Positions 23,756-35,032 of a stretch of DNA of 64,000 nucleotides are shown piece by piece (within the stretch, counting starts at the first letter, position 1; each line of letters begins with the position of its first letter). The notes below the pieces were generated by a model, which saw only the letters and a list, made by a program, of their open reading frames with translations, ran no database searches and had not been told where the DNA came from. This DNA is from Cupriavidus laharis (GTDB taxonomy: Bacteria; Pseudomonadota; Gammaproteobacteria; Burkholderiales; Burkholderiaceae): positions 62,001 through 126,000 of the forward strand of contig NZ_CAJZAI010000010.1 in the NCBI RefSeq assembly GCF_914271435.1, in the 5' to 3' direction. A program made the position numbers and the translations under genes.

Positions 23756-24004
23756 ATGCTGCCTACTCCGGAACAAGTCAGGGATTACATTGCCCAAGGA
23801 TTGCCCTGCGAACACCTGGAAGTCGAGGGTGACGGCCAGCACTTCTTTGCCACCATCGTCAGCGCCGAGTTCGACGGCAAGCGGCTGATCCAGCGCCACC
23901 AGCGCGTGTACGCCGCGCTCGGCGAGCGCATGCGCGCCGAGATCCATGCGCTGTCGATGAAGACGCTGACGCCGGCCGAGTGGCAGGCGGGCGCCGGCAA
24001 GTAA
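23756..24004 (+). CDS. ibaG: BolA-like protein, IbaG type
   Basis: An 82-residue BolA/YrbA protein. The core HFFATIVSAEFDGKRLIQRHQRVYAALGERM...IHALSMKTLTP has the class II KH-like fold with the conserved invariant His near RHQ. In E. coli ibaG (yrbA) lies between mlaB and murA, and here it also precedes murA, which supports the name. IbaG works with monothiol glutaredoxins in Fe-S handling and has been tied to acid stress. RBS AGAAGAGAAGA is strong. Confidence 0.88.
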   Translation: MLPTPEQVRDYIAQGLPCEHLEVEGDGQHFFATIVSAEFDGKRLIQRHQRVYAALGERMRAEIHALSMKTLTPAEWQAGAGK

Positions 24005-24100
24005 GGGCCGGCAGCTTCACAGATCCGAGCCGCGTGCCTGGCGCGTGCGGCTCCCGCGATAACGATGCCGGACGTGCCTGACCCGTCCGGCAGCAACTGA

Positions 24101-25357
<1,257 letters not shown>

Positions 25358-25365
25358 GGAACCCG

Positions 25366-26040
25366 ATGAGCCCCGCTTTCAACGCTTCGCCCAGCCAGCT
25401 CACCCTGGCGCTTTCCAAGGGCCGCATCTTCAAGGAAACGCTGCCGCTGCTCGAGGCCGCAGGTATCCGTGTTACCGAGGATCCGGAGACTTCGCGCAAA
25501 CTGATCCTGCCGACCTCCGATCCGGCCGTGCGCGTGATCATCGTGCGCGCCTCCGACGTGCCGACCTACGTGCAATATGGCGCCGCCGATTTCGGCGTGG
25601 CCGGCAAGGACGTGCTGATGGAGCACGGCATGATCGGCCTGTATGCGCCGATCGACCTGAACATCGCCCGCTGCCGCATGTCGGTCGCGGTGCCGGCCGG
25701 GTTTGACTACGCGAATGCGGTGCGCCAGGGCGCGCGCCTCGCGGTAGCCACCAAGTATGTGCAGACTGCGCGCGAGCACTTTGCCAAGAAGGGCGTGCAC
25801 GTCGACCTGATCAAGCTGTACGGCTCGATGGAGCTTGGGCCGCTGGTTGGCCTGTCCGATGCCATCGTCGACCTGGTCAGCACGGGCGGCACGCTGCGCG
25901 CCAACAACCTGGTGGAAGTGGAAGAGATCGTGCAGATTTCGTCGCGCCTGGTGGTGAACCAGGCGGCGCTAAAGCTCAAGCGCGAAAGGCTGACGCCGAT
26001 TCTCGACGCGTTCGAGAAGGCATCGGCGGCGCTGGCCTGA
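25366..26040 (+). CDS. hisG: ATP phosphoribosyltransferase, short form
   Basis: First enzyme of histidine synthesis, joining ATP and PRPP. Only 224 residues from ATG 25366, preceded by GAGGA; the frame is open upstream inside murA but that part is not coding. It has the catalytic core (LALSKGRIF near the N-terminus, [15 protein letters not shown] loop) but lacks the C-terminal regulatory domain of long HisG. Short-form enzymes need the HisZ subunit for activity and feedback control; no hisZ is in this window, and in related genomes it lies elsewhere. Confidence 0.95.
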   Translation: MSPAFNASPSQLTLALSKGRIFKETLPLLEAAGIRVTEDPETSRKLILPTSDPAVRVIIVRASDVPTYVQYGAADFGVAGKDVLMEHGMIGLYAPIDLNIARCRMSVAVPAGFDYANAVRQGARLAVATKYVQTAREHFAKKGVHVDLIKLYGSMELGPLVGLSDAIVDLVSTGGTLRANNLVEVEEIVQISSRLVVNQAALKLKRERLTPILDAFEKASAALA

Positions 26041-26068
26041 GGCCGGCGTCCCAGATAGGAATGGAGTC

Positions 26069-27406
26069 ATGAACGCAACCGAAATGGAAAACGTGTCGAT
26101 CCGCCGGCTCGATTCGAGCGAGCCGGGCTTTGCCCAGGCGCTGCGCGAAGTGCTGGCCTTCGAGGCCGGCGAGGACGAGGCCATCGACCGCGCCGCGGCG
26201 CAGATCCTGGCCGACGTGAAGGATCGCGGCGATGCCGCGGTGCTCGAGTACACGCAGCGGTTTGACCGGCTTGAAGCCGCGTCGATGGGCGCGCTGGAAC
26301 TTTCGCAAAGCGAACTCGAAGCTGCGCTCGAAGACCTGGAGCCCAAGCGCCGTGCCGCGCTGGAAGCCGCCGCCGCGCGCGTGCGTGCCTACCACGAGAA
26401 GCAGAAGATCGAATGCGGCAGCCATAGCTGGGAATACACCGAAGCCGATGGCACCATGCTGGGCCAGAAGGTCACGCCGCTGGACCGCGTGGGCATCTAC
26501 GTGCCCGGCGGCAAGGCCGCGTATCCGTCGTCGGTGCTGATGAACGCGATTCCGGCGCGCGTGGCCGGCGTCAAGGAAATCATCATGGTCGTGCCGACGC
26601 CCGGCGGTGTGCGCAATGAACTGGTGCTGGCTGCCGCGCAGATCGCGGGCGTGGACCGTGTGTTCACCATCGGCGGCGCGCAGGCGGTAGGTGCGCTGGC
26701 CTACGGCACGGCCACGCTGCCGCAGGTCGACAAGATCGTCGGCCCCGGCAATGCCTACGTGGCTGCGGCCAAGCGCCGCGTGTTTGGCACGGTCGGCATC
26801 GACATGATCGCGGGCCCGTCGGAAATCCTGGTGATCTGCGACGGCACGACCGATCCGGACTGGGTGGCGATGGACCTGTTCTCGCAGGCCGAGCACGACG
26901 AACTCGCGCAATCGATCCTGCTGTGCCCGGACGCGGACTACATTGCGCAGGTGGAAGCCAGCATCCAGCGCCAGCTTGACAGCATGCCGCGCCGCGAGGT
27001 GATCGCGGCATCGATCTCGGGCCGTGGCGCGCTGATCAAGGTGCGCGACATGGAGGAGGCCTGCGAGATCGCCAACGCGATCGCGCCCGAGCACCTGGAG
27101 ATTTCCGCCGAGAACCCGCGCCAGTGGAGCGAGAAGATCCGCCACGCCGGCGCTATCTTCCTGGGCCGCTATACCAGCGAATCGCTCGGCGACTATTGCG
27201 CCGGCCCCAACCACGTACTGCCGACCTCGCGCACCGCACGCTTCTCGTCGCCGCTGGGCGTATATGACTTCCAGAAGCGTTCGAGCCTGATCGAGGTGAG
27301 CGAGGGCGGGGCGCAGATGCTGGGCCAGATTGCCGCCGAGCTGGCGTATGGCGAAGGCCTGCAGGCCCACGCGCGCAGCGCCGAATATCGTTTCAAGCGT
27401 AGTTGA
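26069..27406 (+). CDS. hisD: Histidinol dehydrogenase
   Basis: Catalyses the last two NAD-dependent oxidations, L-histidinol to L-histidine. The 445-residue protein carries the zinc and catalytic motifs [10 protein letters not shown] and EHLEI, and the signature [21 protein letters not shown] precedes the ATG. An extra N-terminal about 10 residues before VSIRRLDS is normal for the group. A REPIN-like inverted repeat separates it from hisC. Confidence 0.97.
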   Translation: MNATEMENVSIRRLDSSEPGFAQALREVLAFEAGEDEAIDRAAAQILADVKDRGDAAVLEYTQRFDRLEAASMGALELSQSELEAALEDLEPKRRAALEAAAARVRAYHEKQKIECGSHSWEYTEADGTMLGQKVTPLDRVGIYVPGGKAAYPSSVLMNAIPARVAGVKEIIMVVPTPGGVRNELVLAAAQIAGVDRVFTIGGAQAVGALAYGTATLPQVDKIVGPGNAYVAAAKRRVFGTVGIDMIAGPSEILVICDGTTDPDWVAMDLFSQAEHDELAQSILLCPDADYIAQVEASIQRQLDSMPRREVIAASISGRGALIKVRDMEEACEIANAIAPEHLEISAENPRQWSEKIRHAGAIFLGRYTSESLGDYCAGPNHVLPTSRTARFSSPLGVYDFQKRSSLIEVSEGGAQMLGQIAAELAYGEGLQAHARSAEYRFKRS

Positions 27407-27414
27407 ACGTATGC

Positions 27415-27509
27415 CCGTCGTCCCCGCGAAGGCGGGGACCCAGTGACTTTTCTGTTCCCGAAGGCGGGCTGTGAAAGACGCTGGATTCCCGCCTTCGCGG
27501 GAATGACGG
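27415..27509. repeat. REPIN-like inverted repeat pair between hisD and hisC
   Basis: Two 31-base units in opposite orientation, 27415-27445 and 27479-27509. Their cores are GTCCCCGCGAAGGCGGGGAC (plus strand) and ATTCCCGCGAAGGCGGGAAT (minus strand); each is a hairpin with a GAAG loop. The differences between units are compensatory (G:C to A:T, C:G to T:A), so the fold is kept. A partial third copy, TTCCCGAAGGCGGG, lies at 27455-27468. The two units can also pair with each other. Such units are a common dispersed repeat type in proteobacterial genomes. Confidence 0.85.
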
Positions 27510-27560
27510 TAGTAGTTTGTGTCTTGCCACCAGAGCGAAAGCTCCTATAGAGGAAATCTC

Positions 27561-28661
27561 ATGTCAGCCGTAGACGCTTCCCTGATCGAGCGAATCATCC
27601 GTGACGACGTGCGCGCCATGGGCGCCTACCACGTGCCGGATTCGCATGGTCTGGTGAAGCTCGATGCCATGGAGAACCCGTACCGCCTGCCGCCCGAGCT
27701 GCGCGCCGAACTGGCCGCGAGGCTCGGCGAGGTGGCGCTGAACCGCTACCCCGTGCCAAGCAGCGAGGCGCTGCGCGCGAAGCTGAAGGCAGTCATGCAG
27801 GTGCCGGCCGGTATGGAAGTGCTGCTCGGCAATGGCTCGGACGAAATCATCAGCATGCTGGCGCTGGCCGCGGCCCGGCCGGGTGCGAAGGTGATGGCGC
27901 CGGTGCCCGGCTTCGTGATGTATGCGATGTCGGCGCAGTTCGCCGGCCTGCAGTTCGTGGGCGTGCCGCTGCGCGCGGACTTCACGCTGGACCGCGAAGC
28001 GATGCTGGCCGCCATGGCCGAACACCAGCCCGCCATCGTCTACCTGGCTTATCCCAACAACCCGACCGGCAACCTGTTCGATGCCGTCGACATGGAGGCC
28101 ATCGTCCGCGCCGCACAGGGGCCGGCGTGCCGCAGCCTGGTGGTGGTGGACGAAGCCTACCAGCCGTTCGCGCAGGAAAGCTGGATGCCGCGCCTGACGG
28201 AGTTCGGCAATCTGCTGGTGATGCGCACGGTGTCCAAGCTCGGCCTGGCCGGTATCCGCCTGGGCTATGTGGCCGGCGACCCGCAATGGCTGGCGCAGCT
28301 CGACAAGGTGCGTCCGCCCTACAACGTCAATGTGCTGACCGAGGCGACCGCACTGTTCGCGCTGGAGCATGTCGCGGTGCTGGACGAGCAGGCGGCACAG
28401 TTGCGTGCCGAGCGCACGCGCGTGGCGCAGGGCATGGCCGCCTGCGCCGGCGTGACCGTGTTCCCGAGTGCGGCAAATTTCCTGCTGGCGCGCGTGCCGG
28501 ATGCGGCACAGGCGTTCGACCGGCTCCTTGCCCGCAAGGTGCTGATCAAGAACGTGAGTAAAATGCACCCATTGCTGGCCAACTGCTTGCGCGTCACGGT
28601 CAGCACTCCCGAAGAAAACGCGCAGTTCCTTGAGGCATTCGCAGCGTCGCTGCAGGATTAA
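27561..28661 (+). CDS. hisC: Histidinol-phosphate aminotransferase
   Basis: PLP-dependent transamination of imidazole acetol phosphate to histidinol phosphate. Counting from ATG 27561 (366 residues; RBS AGGAAAT), the PNNPTG motif is at 165-170, the D..Y pair in VVVDEAY near 197-200, and the PLP Lys is K226 in [14 protein letters not shown]. The frame is open 42 bases upstream, but that would extend into the leader. This is the his-operon copy; a second hisC elsewhere is common in this group. Confidence 0.96.
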   Translation: MSAVDASLIERIIRDDVRAMGAYHVPDSHGLVKLDAMENPYRLPPELRAELAARLGEVALNRYPVPSSEALRAKLKAVMQVPAGMEVLLGNGSDEIISMLALAAARPGAKVMAPVPGFVMYAMSAQFAGLQFVGVPLRADFTLDREAMLAAMAEHQPAIVYLAYPNNPTGNLFDAVDMEAIVRAAQGPACRSLVVVDEAYQPFAQESWMPRLTEFGNLLVMRTVSKLGLAGIRLGYVAGDPQWLAQLDKVRPPYNVNVLTEATALFALEHVAVLDEQAAQLRAERTRVAQGMAACAGVTVFPSAANFLLARVPDAAQAFDRLLARKVLIKNVSKMHPLLANCLRVTVSTPEENAQFLEAFAASLQD

Positions 28662-28665
28662 CACC

Positions 28666-29253
28666 ATGCGTGTTGCAGAGGTCACCCGCAATACTTCGGA
28701 AACGCAAATCCGCGTTTCCCTGAACCTTGACGGCACCGGACGCCAGAAGCTGGCGTCCGGCGTGCCGTTCCTCGACCACATGCTCGACCAGATTGCCCGC
28801 CACGGCATGTTCGACCTGGAAGTCGAGGCCACCGGCGATACGCATATCGACGACCACCACACCGTGGAAGACGTCGGCATCACCCTTGGCCAGGCTGTCG
28901 CCAAGGCCATCGGCGACAAGAAGGGCATTACCCGCTACGGCCACAGCTACGTGCCGCTGGACGAATGCCTGTCGCGCGTGGTGATCGACTTTTCCGGCCG
29001 CCCCGGGCTGGAGTTCCATGTGCCGTTCACGCGTGCGCGCGTGGGCAGCTTCGACGTGGACCTGACCATCGAGTTCTTCCGTGGTTTCGTCAATCATGCC
29101 GGCGTGACCTTGCATATCGACAACCTGCGCGGCATCAATGCCCACCATCAGTGCGAGACCGTGTTCAAGGCCTTCGGCCGGGCACTGCGCATGGCGGTGG
29201 AGCTGGACCCGCGCGCGGCGAACACCATTCCATCGACCAAGGGCACGCTCTGA
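28666..29253 (+). CDS. hisB: Imidazoleglycerol-phosphate dehydratase
   Basis: Dehydrates IGP to imidazole acetol phosphate, 195 residues. It is the monofunctional form, without the N-terminal histidinol-phosphatase domain found in enterobacteria. Metal-binding motifs [11 protein letters not shown] and the second His pair in NAHHQCET are present, along with the [20 protein letters not shown] loop. ATG 28666 lies four bases after the hisC stop; the upstream extension of the frame is inside hisC. Histidinol phosphatase must be supplied by another gene. Confidence 0.96.
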   Translation: MRVAEVTRNTSETQIRVSLNLDGTGRQKLASGVPFLDHMLDQIARHGMFDLEVEATGDTHIDDHHTVEDVGITLGQAVAKAIGDKKGITRYGHSYVPLDECLSRVVIDFSGRPGLEFHVPFTRARVGSFDVDLTIEFFRGFVNHAGVTLHIDNLRGINAHHQCETVFKAFGRALRMAVELDPRAANTIPSTKGTL

Positions 29254-29345
29254 CCGGCTGCTGAACCGAAGGCGTGCCGGCTGGTTGCGGCGCCCGCTGA
29301 CCGAACTTCGCGACACAGGGCCGGGGCACCGGCCACCCGCAACCG

Positions 29346-29969
29346 ATGGATACGCTCAAGTCGTTCATTTCGCTGCTGGCGCTGATCAATCCGATCGGCG
29401 CCATTCCGTTTTTCATCAGCCTGACCAGCCAGCAGTCGGAGGCGGAAAAGCTGCGCACCATCAAGATCGCCTCGGTCTCGGTGGCCATCGTGGTGGCGAT
29501 GTCGGCCTTGCTGGGCCAGCAGATCATCGAGTTCTTCAATATCTCGGTGGCGTCGCTGCAGGTGGGCGGCGGGCTCATCATGATCATGATGGCCATGAAC
29601 ATGCTGAACGCCCAGACCAGCCGGACCAAGGCCACGCCGGAGGAAGAGGACGAGGCCGAAGTCAGGTCCAGCATCGCGGTGGTGCCGCTGGCGCTGCCGC
29701 TGCTGACCGGCCCCGGTTCGATCAGTACGGTGATCGTTTATGCAGGCAAGACGCAGCACTGGTACCAGCTGCTGATTCTGGTTGGAATCGGCGTGGTGCT
29801 GGGCGCGGTGGTGTACGCGGTGTTCCGCGCGGCGGATCCGATTGCCCGGGTGGTGGGGCGTACCGGCATCAATATCGGCACGCGGCTGATGGGCCTGATC
29901 CTGTCGGCGCTGGCCGTTGAATTCATTGTGGACGGGCTGAAGACATTATTGCCTGTTTTGAAATCATGA
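29346..29969 (+). CDS. MarC-family integral membrane protein
   Basis: A 207-residue MarC/UPF0056 protein with six likely membrane segments. Family motifs [13 protein letters not shown] near the N-terminus and [21 protein letters not shown] in the middle are clear. The biochemical role of the family is unknown; the former link to multiple antibiotic resistance was not upheld. It sits inside the his operon between hisB and hisH and its stop overlaps the hisH start, so it is co-translated with histidine genes. This insertion is conserved in Burkholderiaceae. Confidence 0.9.
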   Translation: MDTLKSFISLLALINPIGAIPFFISLTSQQSEAEKLRTIKIASVSVAIVVAMSALLGQQIIEFFNISVASLQVGGGLIMIMMAMNMLNAQTSRTKATPEEEDEAEVRSSIAVVPLALPLLTGPGSISTVIVYAGKTQHWYQLLILVGIGVVLGAVVYAVFRAADPIARVVGRTGINIGTRLMGLILSALAVEFIVDGLKTLLPVLKS

Positions 29970-30619
29970 CTACCATAGCAATTGTGGATTACGGCATGGG
30001 CAACCTGCGCTCGGTGGCGCAGGCCTTGCGTGCCGCGGCGCCCGAGGCGGATGTGCGCGTGGTGGATGCCCCGGAAGGCATTCGCAGCGCCGACCGCGTG
30101 GTGTTGCCGGGGCAGGGCGCCATGCCGGACTGCATGTCGGCGCTGGGCGCTTCGGGGCTGCAGGAGGCGGTGCTCGAAGCGGCCGCCAGCAAGCCGATGT
30201 TCGGTGTGTGCGTTGGCGAACAGATGCTGTTCGAGTACAGCAGGGAGGCCAGGGCCGGCACCGACAGGACGCCTTGCCTCGGCCTGATGCCAGGCGAAGT
30301 CGTCCGCTTCGAGCTGGACGGGATGACCCAGCCGGACGGTTCCCGCTACAAGGTGCCGCAGATGGGCTGGAACCGTGTGAAGCAGACCCGGCCCCATCCG
30401 TTGTGGGATGGCATCCCGGACGAAAGCTGGTTTTATTTCGTGCACAGCTACTTCGTGCACGCGCAGGACCCGGCCCATATCGCCGGCGAAACGGAGTATG
30501 GGGTCGTGTTTACCAGCGCGGTAGCACGCGATAATATTTTCGCCACGCAGTTCCACCCCGAAAAGAGTGCAGCCATGGGGCTGCAGCTTTACCGGAACTT
30601 CGTGCACTGGAATCCCTGA
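29966..30619 (+). CDS. hisH: Imidazole glycerol phosphate synthase, glutaminase subunit
   Basis: Class I glutamine amidotransferase subunit (217 residues) that supplies ammonia to HisF. The nucleophile is Cys82 in GVCVGEQML and the His/Glu pair is in TQFHPEKS. The oxyanion region [12 protein letters not shown] is also seen. ATG overlaps the marC stop (ATGA). A 115-base gap with a small hairpin separates it from hisA. Confidence 0.96.
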   Translation: MTTIAIVDYGMGNLRSVAQALRAAAPEADVRVVDAPEGIRSADRVVLPGQGAMPDCMSALGASGLQEAVLEAAASKPMFGVCVGEQMLFEYSREARAGTDRTPCLGLMPGEVVRFELDGMTQPDGSRYKVPQMGWNRVKQTRPHPLWDGIPDESWFYFVHSYFVHAQDPAHIAGETEYGVVFTSAVARDNIFATQFHPEKSAAMGLQLYRNFVHWNP

Positions 30620-30676
30620 AGATCCGATCCGAGCCAGTCAACGCCATCCAGGAATGCTTGCCTATTGACCCGGACT

Positions 30677-30695
30677 GACCGGCCGTTGGCCGGTC
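30677..30695 (+). other. Small hairpin upstream of hisA
   Basis: GACCGGCC (30677-30684) and GGCCGGTC (30688-30695) form an 8-bp stem with a three-base GTT loop. No T-run follows. It may act in mRNA processing between hisH and hisA; function is not known. Confidence 0.4.
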
Positions 30696-30734
30696 TGGCT
30701 CAATCTCTCTCACTCAACCACGCTCGTCACGATT

Positions 30735-31481
30735 ATGTTGCTCATTCCGGCCATCGACCTGAAGGACGGTCAGTGTGTACGCCTCAAACAAGGCGACATG
30801 GACCAGGCCACCGTCTTTTCCGAAGATCCCGCCGCCATGGCACGCCATTGGGTCAATCAGGGTGCGCGCCGCCTGCACCTCGTGGACCTGAACGGCGCAT
30901 TTGTCGGCAAGCCCCGCAATGAAGCTGCCATCAAGGCCATCATCGCCGAAGTCGGCGACGAGATCCCGGTGCAGCTGGGCGGTGGCATCCGCGACCTGAA
31001 TACCATCGAGCGATGGCTGGATGACGGGCTGTCCTATGTCATCATCGGCACCGCCGCAGTCAAGAATCCGGGCTTCCTGAAGGACGCGTGCTCGGCCTTC
31101 GGCGGCCATATCATCGTCGGCCTGGATGCCAAGGATGGCAAGGTCGCGACCGATGGCTGGAGCAAGCTGACCGGCCACGAAGTGGCGGACCTTGCCCGCA
31201 AGTACGAAGACTATGGCGTGGAAGCCATTATCTATACCGATATCGGCCGCGACGGCATGCTGCAGGGGATCAATATCGATGCCACCGTGAAGCTGGCGCA
31301 ATCGATGTCGATTCCGGTCATCGCCAGCGGCGGGCTGTCCAACCTGGCCGATATCGACAACCTTTGCGCCGTGGAGAACGAGGGCGTTGAAGGCGTCATC
31401 TGCGGCCGTGCCATCTACTCCGGCGATCTTAATTTCACCGACGCGCAGGCGCGCGCGGACAAGCTGACCGCCGGGGAATAA
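30735..31481 (+). CDS. hisA: ProFAR isomerase
   Basis: Amadori isomerisation of 5'-ProFAR to PRFAR, a 248-residue half-barrel-duplicated TIM barrel. Catalytic acids are D8 ([12 protein letters not shown]) and an Asp in the second half ([18 protein letters not shown]). Phosphate loops GGGIRD and ASGGLSN are present. It pairs with hisF downstream, to which it is homologous. Confidence 0.96.
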   Translation: MLLIPAIDLKDGQCVRLKQGDMDQATVFSEDPAAMARHWVNQGARRLHLVDLNGAFVGKPRNEAAIKAIIAEVGDEIPVQLGGGIRDLNTIERWLDDGLSYVIIGTAAVKNPGFLKDACSAFGGHIIVGLDAKDGKVATDGWSKLTGHEVADLARKYEDYGVEAIIYTDIGRDGMLQGINIDATVKLAQSMSIPVIASGGLSNLADIDNLCAVENEGVEGVICGRAIYSGDLNFTDAQARADKLTAGE

Positions 31482-31549
31482 GCCAACGCGCCCTGCGGGG
31501 CGCCGCCGCCGCCGGGCCGCAACCAGGCTCGCGGCGGACAAGGAATCTC

Positions 31550-32320
31550 ATGCTAGCCAAACGTATCATCCCCTGCCTCGATGTGACGAACGGGCGGGTG
31601 GTCAAGGGCGTCAACTTTGTCGAGCTGCGCGATGCCGGCGATCCGGTCGAAATCGCGCGCCGCTATGACGAACAAGGCGCCGATGAAATCACTTTTCTGG
31701 ACATCACCGCGACCAGTGACGGACGCGACCTGATCCTGCATATCATCGAAGCGGTGGCTTCGCAGGTCTTCATCCCGCTGACAGTGGGCGGCGGCGTGCG
31801 CGCCGTGGAAGACGTGCGGCGCCTGCTCAACGCCGGTGCGGACAAGATCAGCGTCAATTCGTCGGCCATCGCCAATCCGCAACTGGTGTCGGACGCCACC
31901 GGCAAGTACGGCTCGCAGTGCATCGTGGTGGCCATCGACGCCAAGCGGAGCTCGGCGCCGGGCGAGCCGCCGCGCTGGGAGGTGTTCACCCACGGCGGGC
32001 GCAAAGCCACGGGCCTGGACGCGGTGGCGTGGGCCAAGGAAATGGCGGCGCGCGGCGCTGGCGAAATCCTGCTGACCAGCATGGACCGCGACGGCACCAA
32101 GAGCGGTTTCGACCTGGAGCTGACGCGTGCCGTCAGTGACGCGGTGCCGGTGCCGGTGATTGCCTCGGGCGGCGTCGGCGGCCTGCAGGACCTGGCTGAC
32201 GGCATCAGGCTCGGCCATGCCGACGCGGTACTCGCCGCCAGCATCTTCCACTATGGCCAGCATACGGTTGGCGAGGCGAAGGCATTCATGGCCCGCGAGG
32301 GCATCCCCGTGCGGATCTGA
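31550..32320 (+). CDS. hisF: Imidazole glycerol phosphate synthase, cyclase subunit
   Basis: Cyclase that uses ammonia from HisH to make IGP and AICAR. The 256-residue TIM barrel has catalytic D11 ([16 protein letters not shown]) and D130 ([10 protein letters not shown]), at the same numbers as in well-studied HisF enzymes. RBS AAGGAA precedes the ATG. It is separated from hisI by two bases. Confidence 0.97.
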   Translation: MLAKRIIPCLDVTNGRVVKGVNFVELRDAGDPVEIARRYDEQGADEITFLDITATSDGRDLILHIIEAVASQVFIPLTVGGGVRAVEDVRRLLNAGADKISVNSSAIANPQLVSDATGKYGSQCIVVAIDAKRSSAPGEPPRWEVFTHGGRKATGLDAVAWAKEMAARGAGEILLTSMDRDGTKSGFDLELTRAVSDAVPVPVIASGGVGGLQDLADGIRLGHADAVLAASIFHYGQHTVGEAKAFMAREGIPVRI

Positions 32321-32322
32321 TC

Positions 32323-32730
32323 ATGGCAAAGAAGTGGCTCAACAAGGTCAAATGGGACGATAACGGCCTGGTGCCGGTGATCGTCCAGGAAGTCGGCACC
32401 AATGACGTGCTGATGTTCGCGTTCATGAACCGCGATGCGCTGCAGAAGACCGCGGAACTCGGCGAGGCCGTGTTCTGGTCGCGTTCGCGCAAGCGCTTGT
32501 GGCACAAGGGCGAGGAGTCCGGCCACGTGCAGAAGGTGCACGAGATGCGCCTGGACTGCGACGAAGACGTGGTGCTGCTCAAGGTCACGCAGGTCGACAA
32601 CATTGCGTGCCACACTGGCCGGCATTCCTGCTTCTTCCAGAAGTTCGAGGGCGATGCCGAGAACGGCGACTGGCAGACCGTCGAGCCGGTGCTCAAGGAT
32701 CCTTCCCAAATCTACACGGCAAAACCATGA
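32323..32730 (+). CDS. hisI: Phosphoribosyl-AMP cyclohydrolase
   Basis: Opens the purine ring of PR-AMP, zinc-dependent. This is the stand-alone cyclohydrolase (135 residues), separate from the HisE activity, unlike the fused enterobacterial HisIE. Metal motifs are [12 protein letters not shown] and [11 protein letters not shown]. Its stop overlaps the hisE start (ATGA). Confidence 0.96.
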   Translation: MAKKWLNKVKWDDNGLVPVIVQEVGTNDVLMFAFMNRDALQKTAELGEAVFWSRSRKRLWHKGEESGHVQKVHEMRLDCDEDVVLLKVTQVDNIACHTGRHSCFFQKFEGDAENGDWQTVEPVLKDPSQIYTAKP

Positions 32731-33104
32731 CCGAATCCCACTCCGCCGGCGCCGACGTGCTGGCGCGCCTGGCCGCGGTGCTGGAATCGCGCAAGCCGGA
32801 AAACGGCGGCGACCCCGAGAAATCGTACGTGGCCCGCCTGTTCCGCAAGGGCGACGATGCCATCCTCAAGAAGATCGGCGAGGAAGCCACCGAGACCGTG
32901 ATGGCCGCCAAGGATGCGCGTGCGGCCGGCAAGACCGGTGCGGAAGCGGACAAGGTTGTCTACGAGGTGGCGGACCTGTGGTTCCATACCATGGTGCTGC
33001 TGGCCAACTTCGGCCTGACGCCGGCGGATGTCGTCAACGAACTGGCGCGCCGCGAAGGGCTGTCCGGCCTTGAGGAAAAGGCCAGCCGCCCAGACCAGGG
33101 CTGA
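32727..33104 (+). CDS. hisE: Phosphoribosyl-ATP pyrophosphatase
   Basis: Hydrolyses PR-ATP to PR-AMP, a MazG-like all-alpha pyrophosphohydrolase (125 residues). The start at ATG 32727 overlaps the hisI stop; a longer frame runs back through hisI and is not coding. Motifs [24 protein letters not shown] and [10 protein letters not shown] hold the acidic metal ligands. The order hisI-hisE follows the direction of the pathway only loosely but is conserved in betaproteobacteria. Confidence 0.95.
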   Translation: MTESHSAGADVLARLAAVLESRKPENGGDPEKSYVARLFRKGDDAILKKIGEEATETVMAAKDARAAGKTGAEADKVVYEVADLWFHTMVLLANFGLTPADVVNELARREGLSGLEEKASRPDQG

Positions 33105-33148
33105 CGGCGCGATCCCACGGCGGCTGCGACGGATACGGGAGGGCGAGC

Positions 33149-33538
33149 ATGGCGAACGACTACACCGGGCAGGTCACCATCAACGACAGCGAACGGCTGG
33201 GCAGCCTGCGCAAGCTGATGCATATCCTTTATGCGCTGTATGCCATCTTCTGGCTGACGGGCGGCGTGACGGCGCTGATCGCCATCATCGTCGACTACGT
33301 CAAGCGCGACGATGCGCGCGGCACGCTGTACGCGTCGCACTTTGCGTGGCAGATCCGCTCATTCTGGTGGTCGGTGGCCTGGGCAATCCTTGGCGGCGTG
33401 TTTTTCGTCAGCGTGGTGCTGATTCCGCTTGCCATCGCGGTGTGGAGCGTCCTGTCTCTCTGGATGCTGTATCGTATCGTCAAGGGCTGGCTTTACCTCA
33501 ACGACAGCAAGCCGATGTACCCGGAACAGAGCTTCTAG
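33149..33538 (+). CDS. DUF4870-like small membrane protein
   Basis: A 129-residue protein with three hydrophobic segments (about 22-47, 68-92 and 93-113) and an N-terminal hydrophilic tail. The pattern 'LYASHFAWQIRSFWWSV...VLSLWMLYRIVKGWLYLNDSKPM' is typical of the DUF4870/YrhC-like group. No catalytic residues are visible and the function is unknown. It lies between hisE and hinT on the same strand, at 44 and 53 bases, so it may belong to the long his-tat transcript. RBS GGGAGG is strong. Confidence 0.75.
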   Translation: MANDYTGQVTINDSERLGSLRKLMHILYALYAIFWLTGGVTALIAIIVDYVKRDDARGTLYASHFAWQIRSFWWSVAWAILGGVFFVSVVLIPLAIAVWSVLSLWMLYRIVKGWLYLNDSKPMYPEQSF

Positions 33539-33591
33539 CGCCCGGTACATCGCGGCGGTTGGTGTGCGCCCGACATCGCAACGAAAACTTC

Positions 33592-33948
33592 ATGAATTCC
33601 CAGGATAATTGCATCTTCTGCAAGATTGTGGCCGGCCAGATCCCGTCGCGGAAAGTCTATGAAGACGACGACATGATGGCCTTCCACGATATCCACCCGA
33701 AGGCGCCGGTACACTTCCTGTTGATCCCCAAGTCACATGTCGACTCGCTGGCGGCGTGCGGTCCAGCCGAAGGAGAGGTGCTTGCTAGAATGATGTTGAA
33801 GGTGCCCGAACTGGCTCGCGCGGCGGGCTGTGGCAATGGCTTCCGGACGGTGATCAATACCGGACAGGATGGCGGCCAGGAGGTCTACCATCTGCACCTG
33901 CATGTGCTGGGTGGGCCGCGCAACCAATGGAAGGTGCCTCTGCCCTGA
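33592..33948 (+). CDS. hinT: HinT-type HIT-family hydrolase
   Basis: A 118-residue purine-nucleoside phosphoramidase of the histidine-triad family. The catalytic motif is H100-L-H102-L-H104 followed by V-L-GG. The N-terminal CIFCKIVAGQIPS segment with a CxxC pair is typical. Start ATG 33592 was chosen because residues before it in the open frame have no family likeness. Often found next to hisE in betaproteobacteria. Confidence 0.94.
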   Translation: MNSQDNCIFCKIVAGQIPSRKVYEDDDMMAFHDIHPKAPVHFLLIPKSHVDSLAACGPAEGEVLARMMLKVPELARAAGCGNGFRTVINTGQDGGQEVYHLHLHVLGGPRNQWKVPLP

Positions 33949-34092
33949 GCGGGCAGACTGGCATGAGGAGCCGGACCGCCTGCGCGGGCCGGACGCTGCG
34001 CCGGCAACCGTCGCCCGGCGCGGCCAATTTCGGACGGAACAACGGGTCCGGGCGGCAACTGGTACTGCCCGCGGCTTCATCAGGAGCAAGAA

Positions 34093-34317
34093 ATGGGTTC
34101 GTTTAGCATTTGGCATTGGCTGATCGTTCTGGTGATCGTCATGCTCGTCTTCGGCACCAAGAAGCTGCGCAATATCGGCCAGGACCTGGGCGGCGCGGTG
34201 AAGGGCTTCAAGGACGGCATGAAGGAAGGCACCGACGACAAGCCGGCGCAGGCCAAGGAACTGCGTGATTCCACCACGATCGATGTGGACGCCAAGGAAA
34301 AGAGCCGCCAGCAATAA
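34093..34317 (+). CDS. tatA: TatA, twin-arginine translocase subunit
   Basis: A 74-residue pore-forming Tat component. One N-terminal transmembrane helix (about 5-21) is followed by the conserved FGTKKL hinge, an amphipathic helix ([18 protein letters not shown]) and a charged C-tail. RBS AGGAGCAAGAA precedes the ATG. First of the tatABC cluster. The Tat substrates PetA and the sulfite dehydrogenase are also coded in this window. Confidence 0.95.
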   Translation: MGSFSIWHWLIVLVIVMLVFGTKKLRNIGQDLGGAVKGFKDGMKEGTDDKPAQAKELRDSTTIDVDAKEKSRQQ

Positions 34318-34416
34318 GCCTGGCACTGCGACTTTTCTACTTTCCGCCCAGTCCCTGCACCGAGTGGTTGCACGCCCGATGATTCCCGCCCCGGCTGTTT
34401 TCTGCCTGACGCCCGC

Positions 34417-34923
34417 ATGATCGACCTTGGCATTTCGAAGCTGGCGCTGATCGGCGCCGTGGCGCTGATCGTGATCGGCCCCGAGCGCCTGCCCCGCGTG
34501 GCGCGGACGGTGGGCGCGCTGGTCGGGCGCGCGCAGCGCTATATCAATGACGTCAAGGCTGAAGTCAGCCGCGAGGTCGAACTCGAGGAACTGCGCAAGA
34601 TGCGTACGGAATTCGAGGACGCTGCACGCGACGTCGAGCGCACGATCCACAAGGAGGTCAGCGAGCAGACGCAGGCGCTGAACGAGGCGCTGGGCGGCAT
34701 TGATGGATCTGCCCAGTCTGGCGAGGAGGCCTCGGACATCGTGCCGAGCTGGCACTCGGCTCACAAGTCGCACAACGGCCGCAAGAGCTGGCGGGTCAAG
34801 CAGGGCGCACGCCCGCTCTGGTTCAAGCGCCAGAACAATGTCCGCGTCTGGGCGCAGTCCGGCGCCGCACGCGTCAAGCGCCACCGCCCGGCTGCCGGAC
34901 GAGCCCGATCCTTCTTCGAATGA
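34417..34923 (+). CDS. tatB: TatB, twin-arginine translocase subunit
   Basis: A 168-residue Tat receptor partner of TatC. It has one membrane helix (about 5-20), the GPERLP hinge, then a long amphipathic and coiled-coil helix up to about residue 95. The C-terminal third is basic, with many Arg and Lys, and poorly conserved. The first residues MIDLGISKLALIGAVALIVIGPERLP are diagnostic. It lies 99 bases after tatA. Confidence 0.94.
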   Translation: MIDLGISKLALIGAVALIVIGPERLPRVARTVGALVGRAQRYINDVKAEVSREVELEELRKMRTEFEDAARDVERTIHKEVSEQTQALNEALGGIDGSAQSGEEASDIVPSWHSAHKSHNGRKSWRVKQGARPLWFKRQNNVRVWAQSGAARVKRHRPAAGRARSFFE

Positions 34924-35032
34924 GCCTGGCCGGGCAGCAGCACGCTTGCCGCCCGCGCCGTCGCGATGCCTGCCGCGCAAGCGGTGCCACCGAAATCCAA
35001 TTGCCAGCCGCCGCGGCTGAGCGGTCCACGCC

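Noticed and set aside
27415..27509. CRISPR array
   Set aside because: Only two units in inverted orientation with palindromic cores; no regular spacers and no cas genes.
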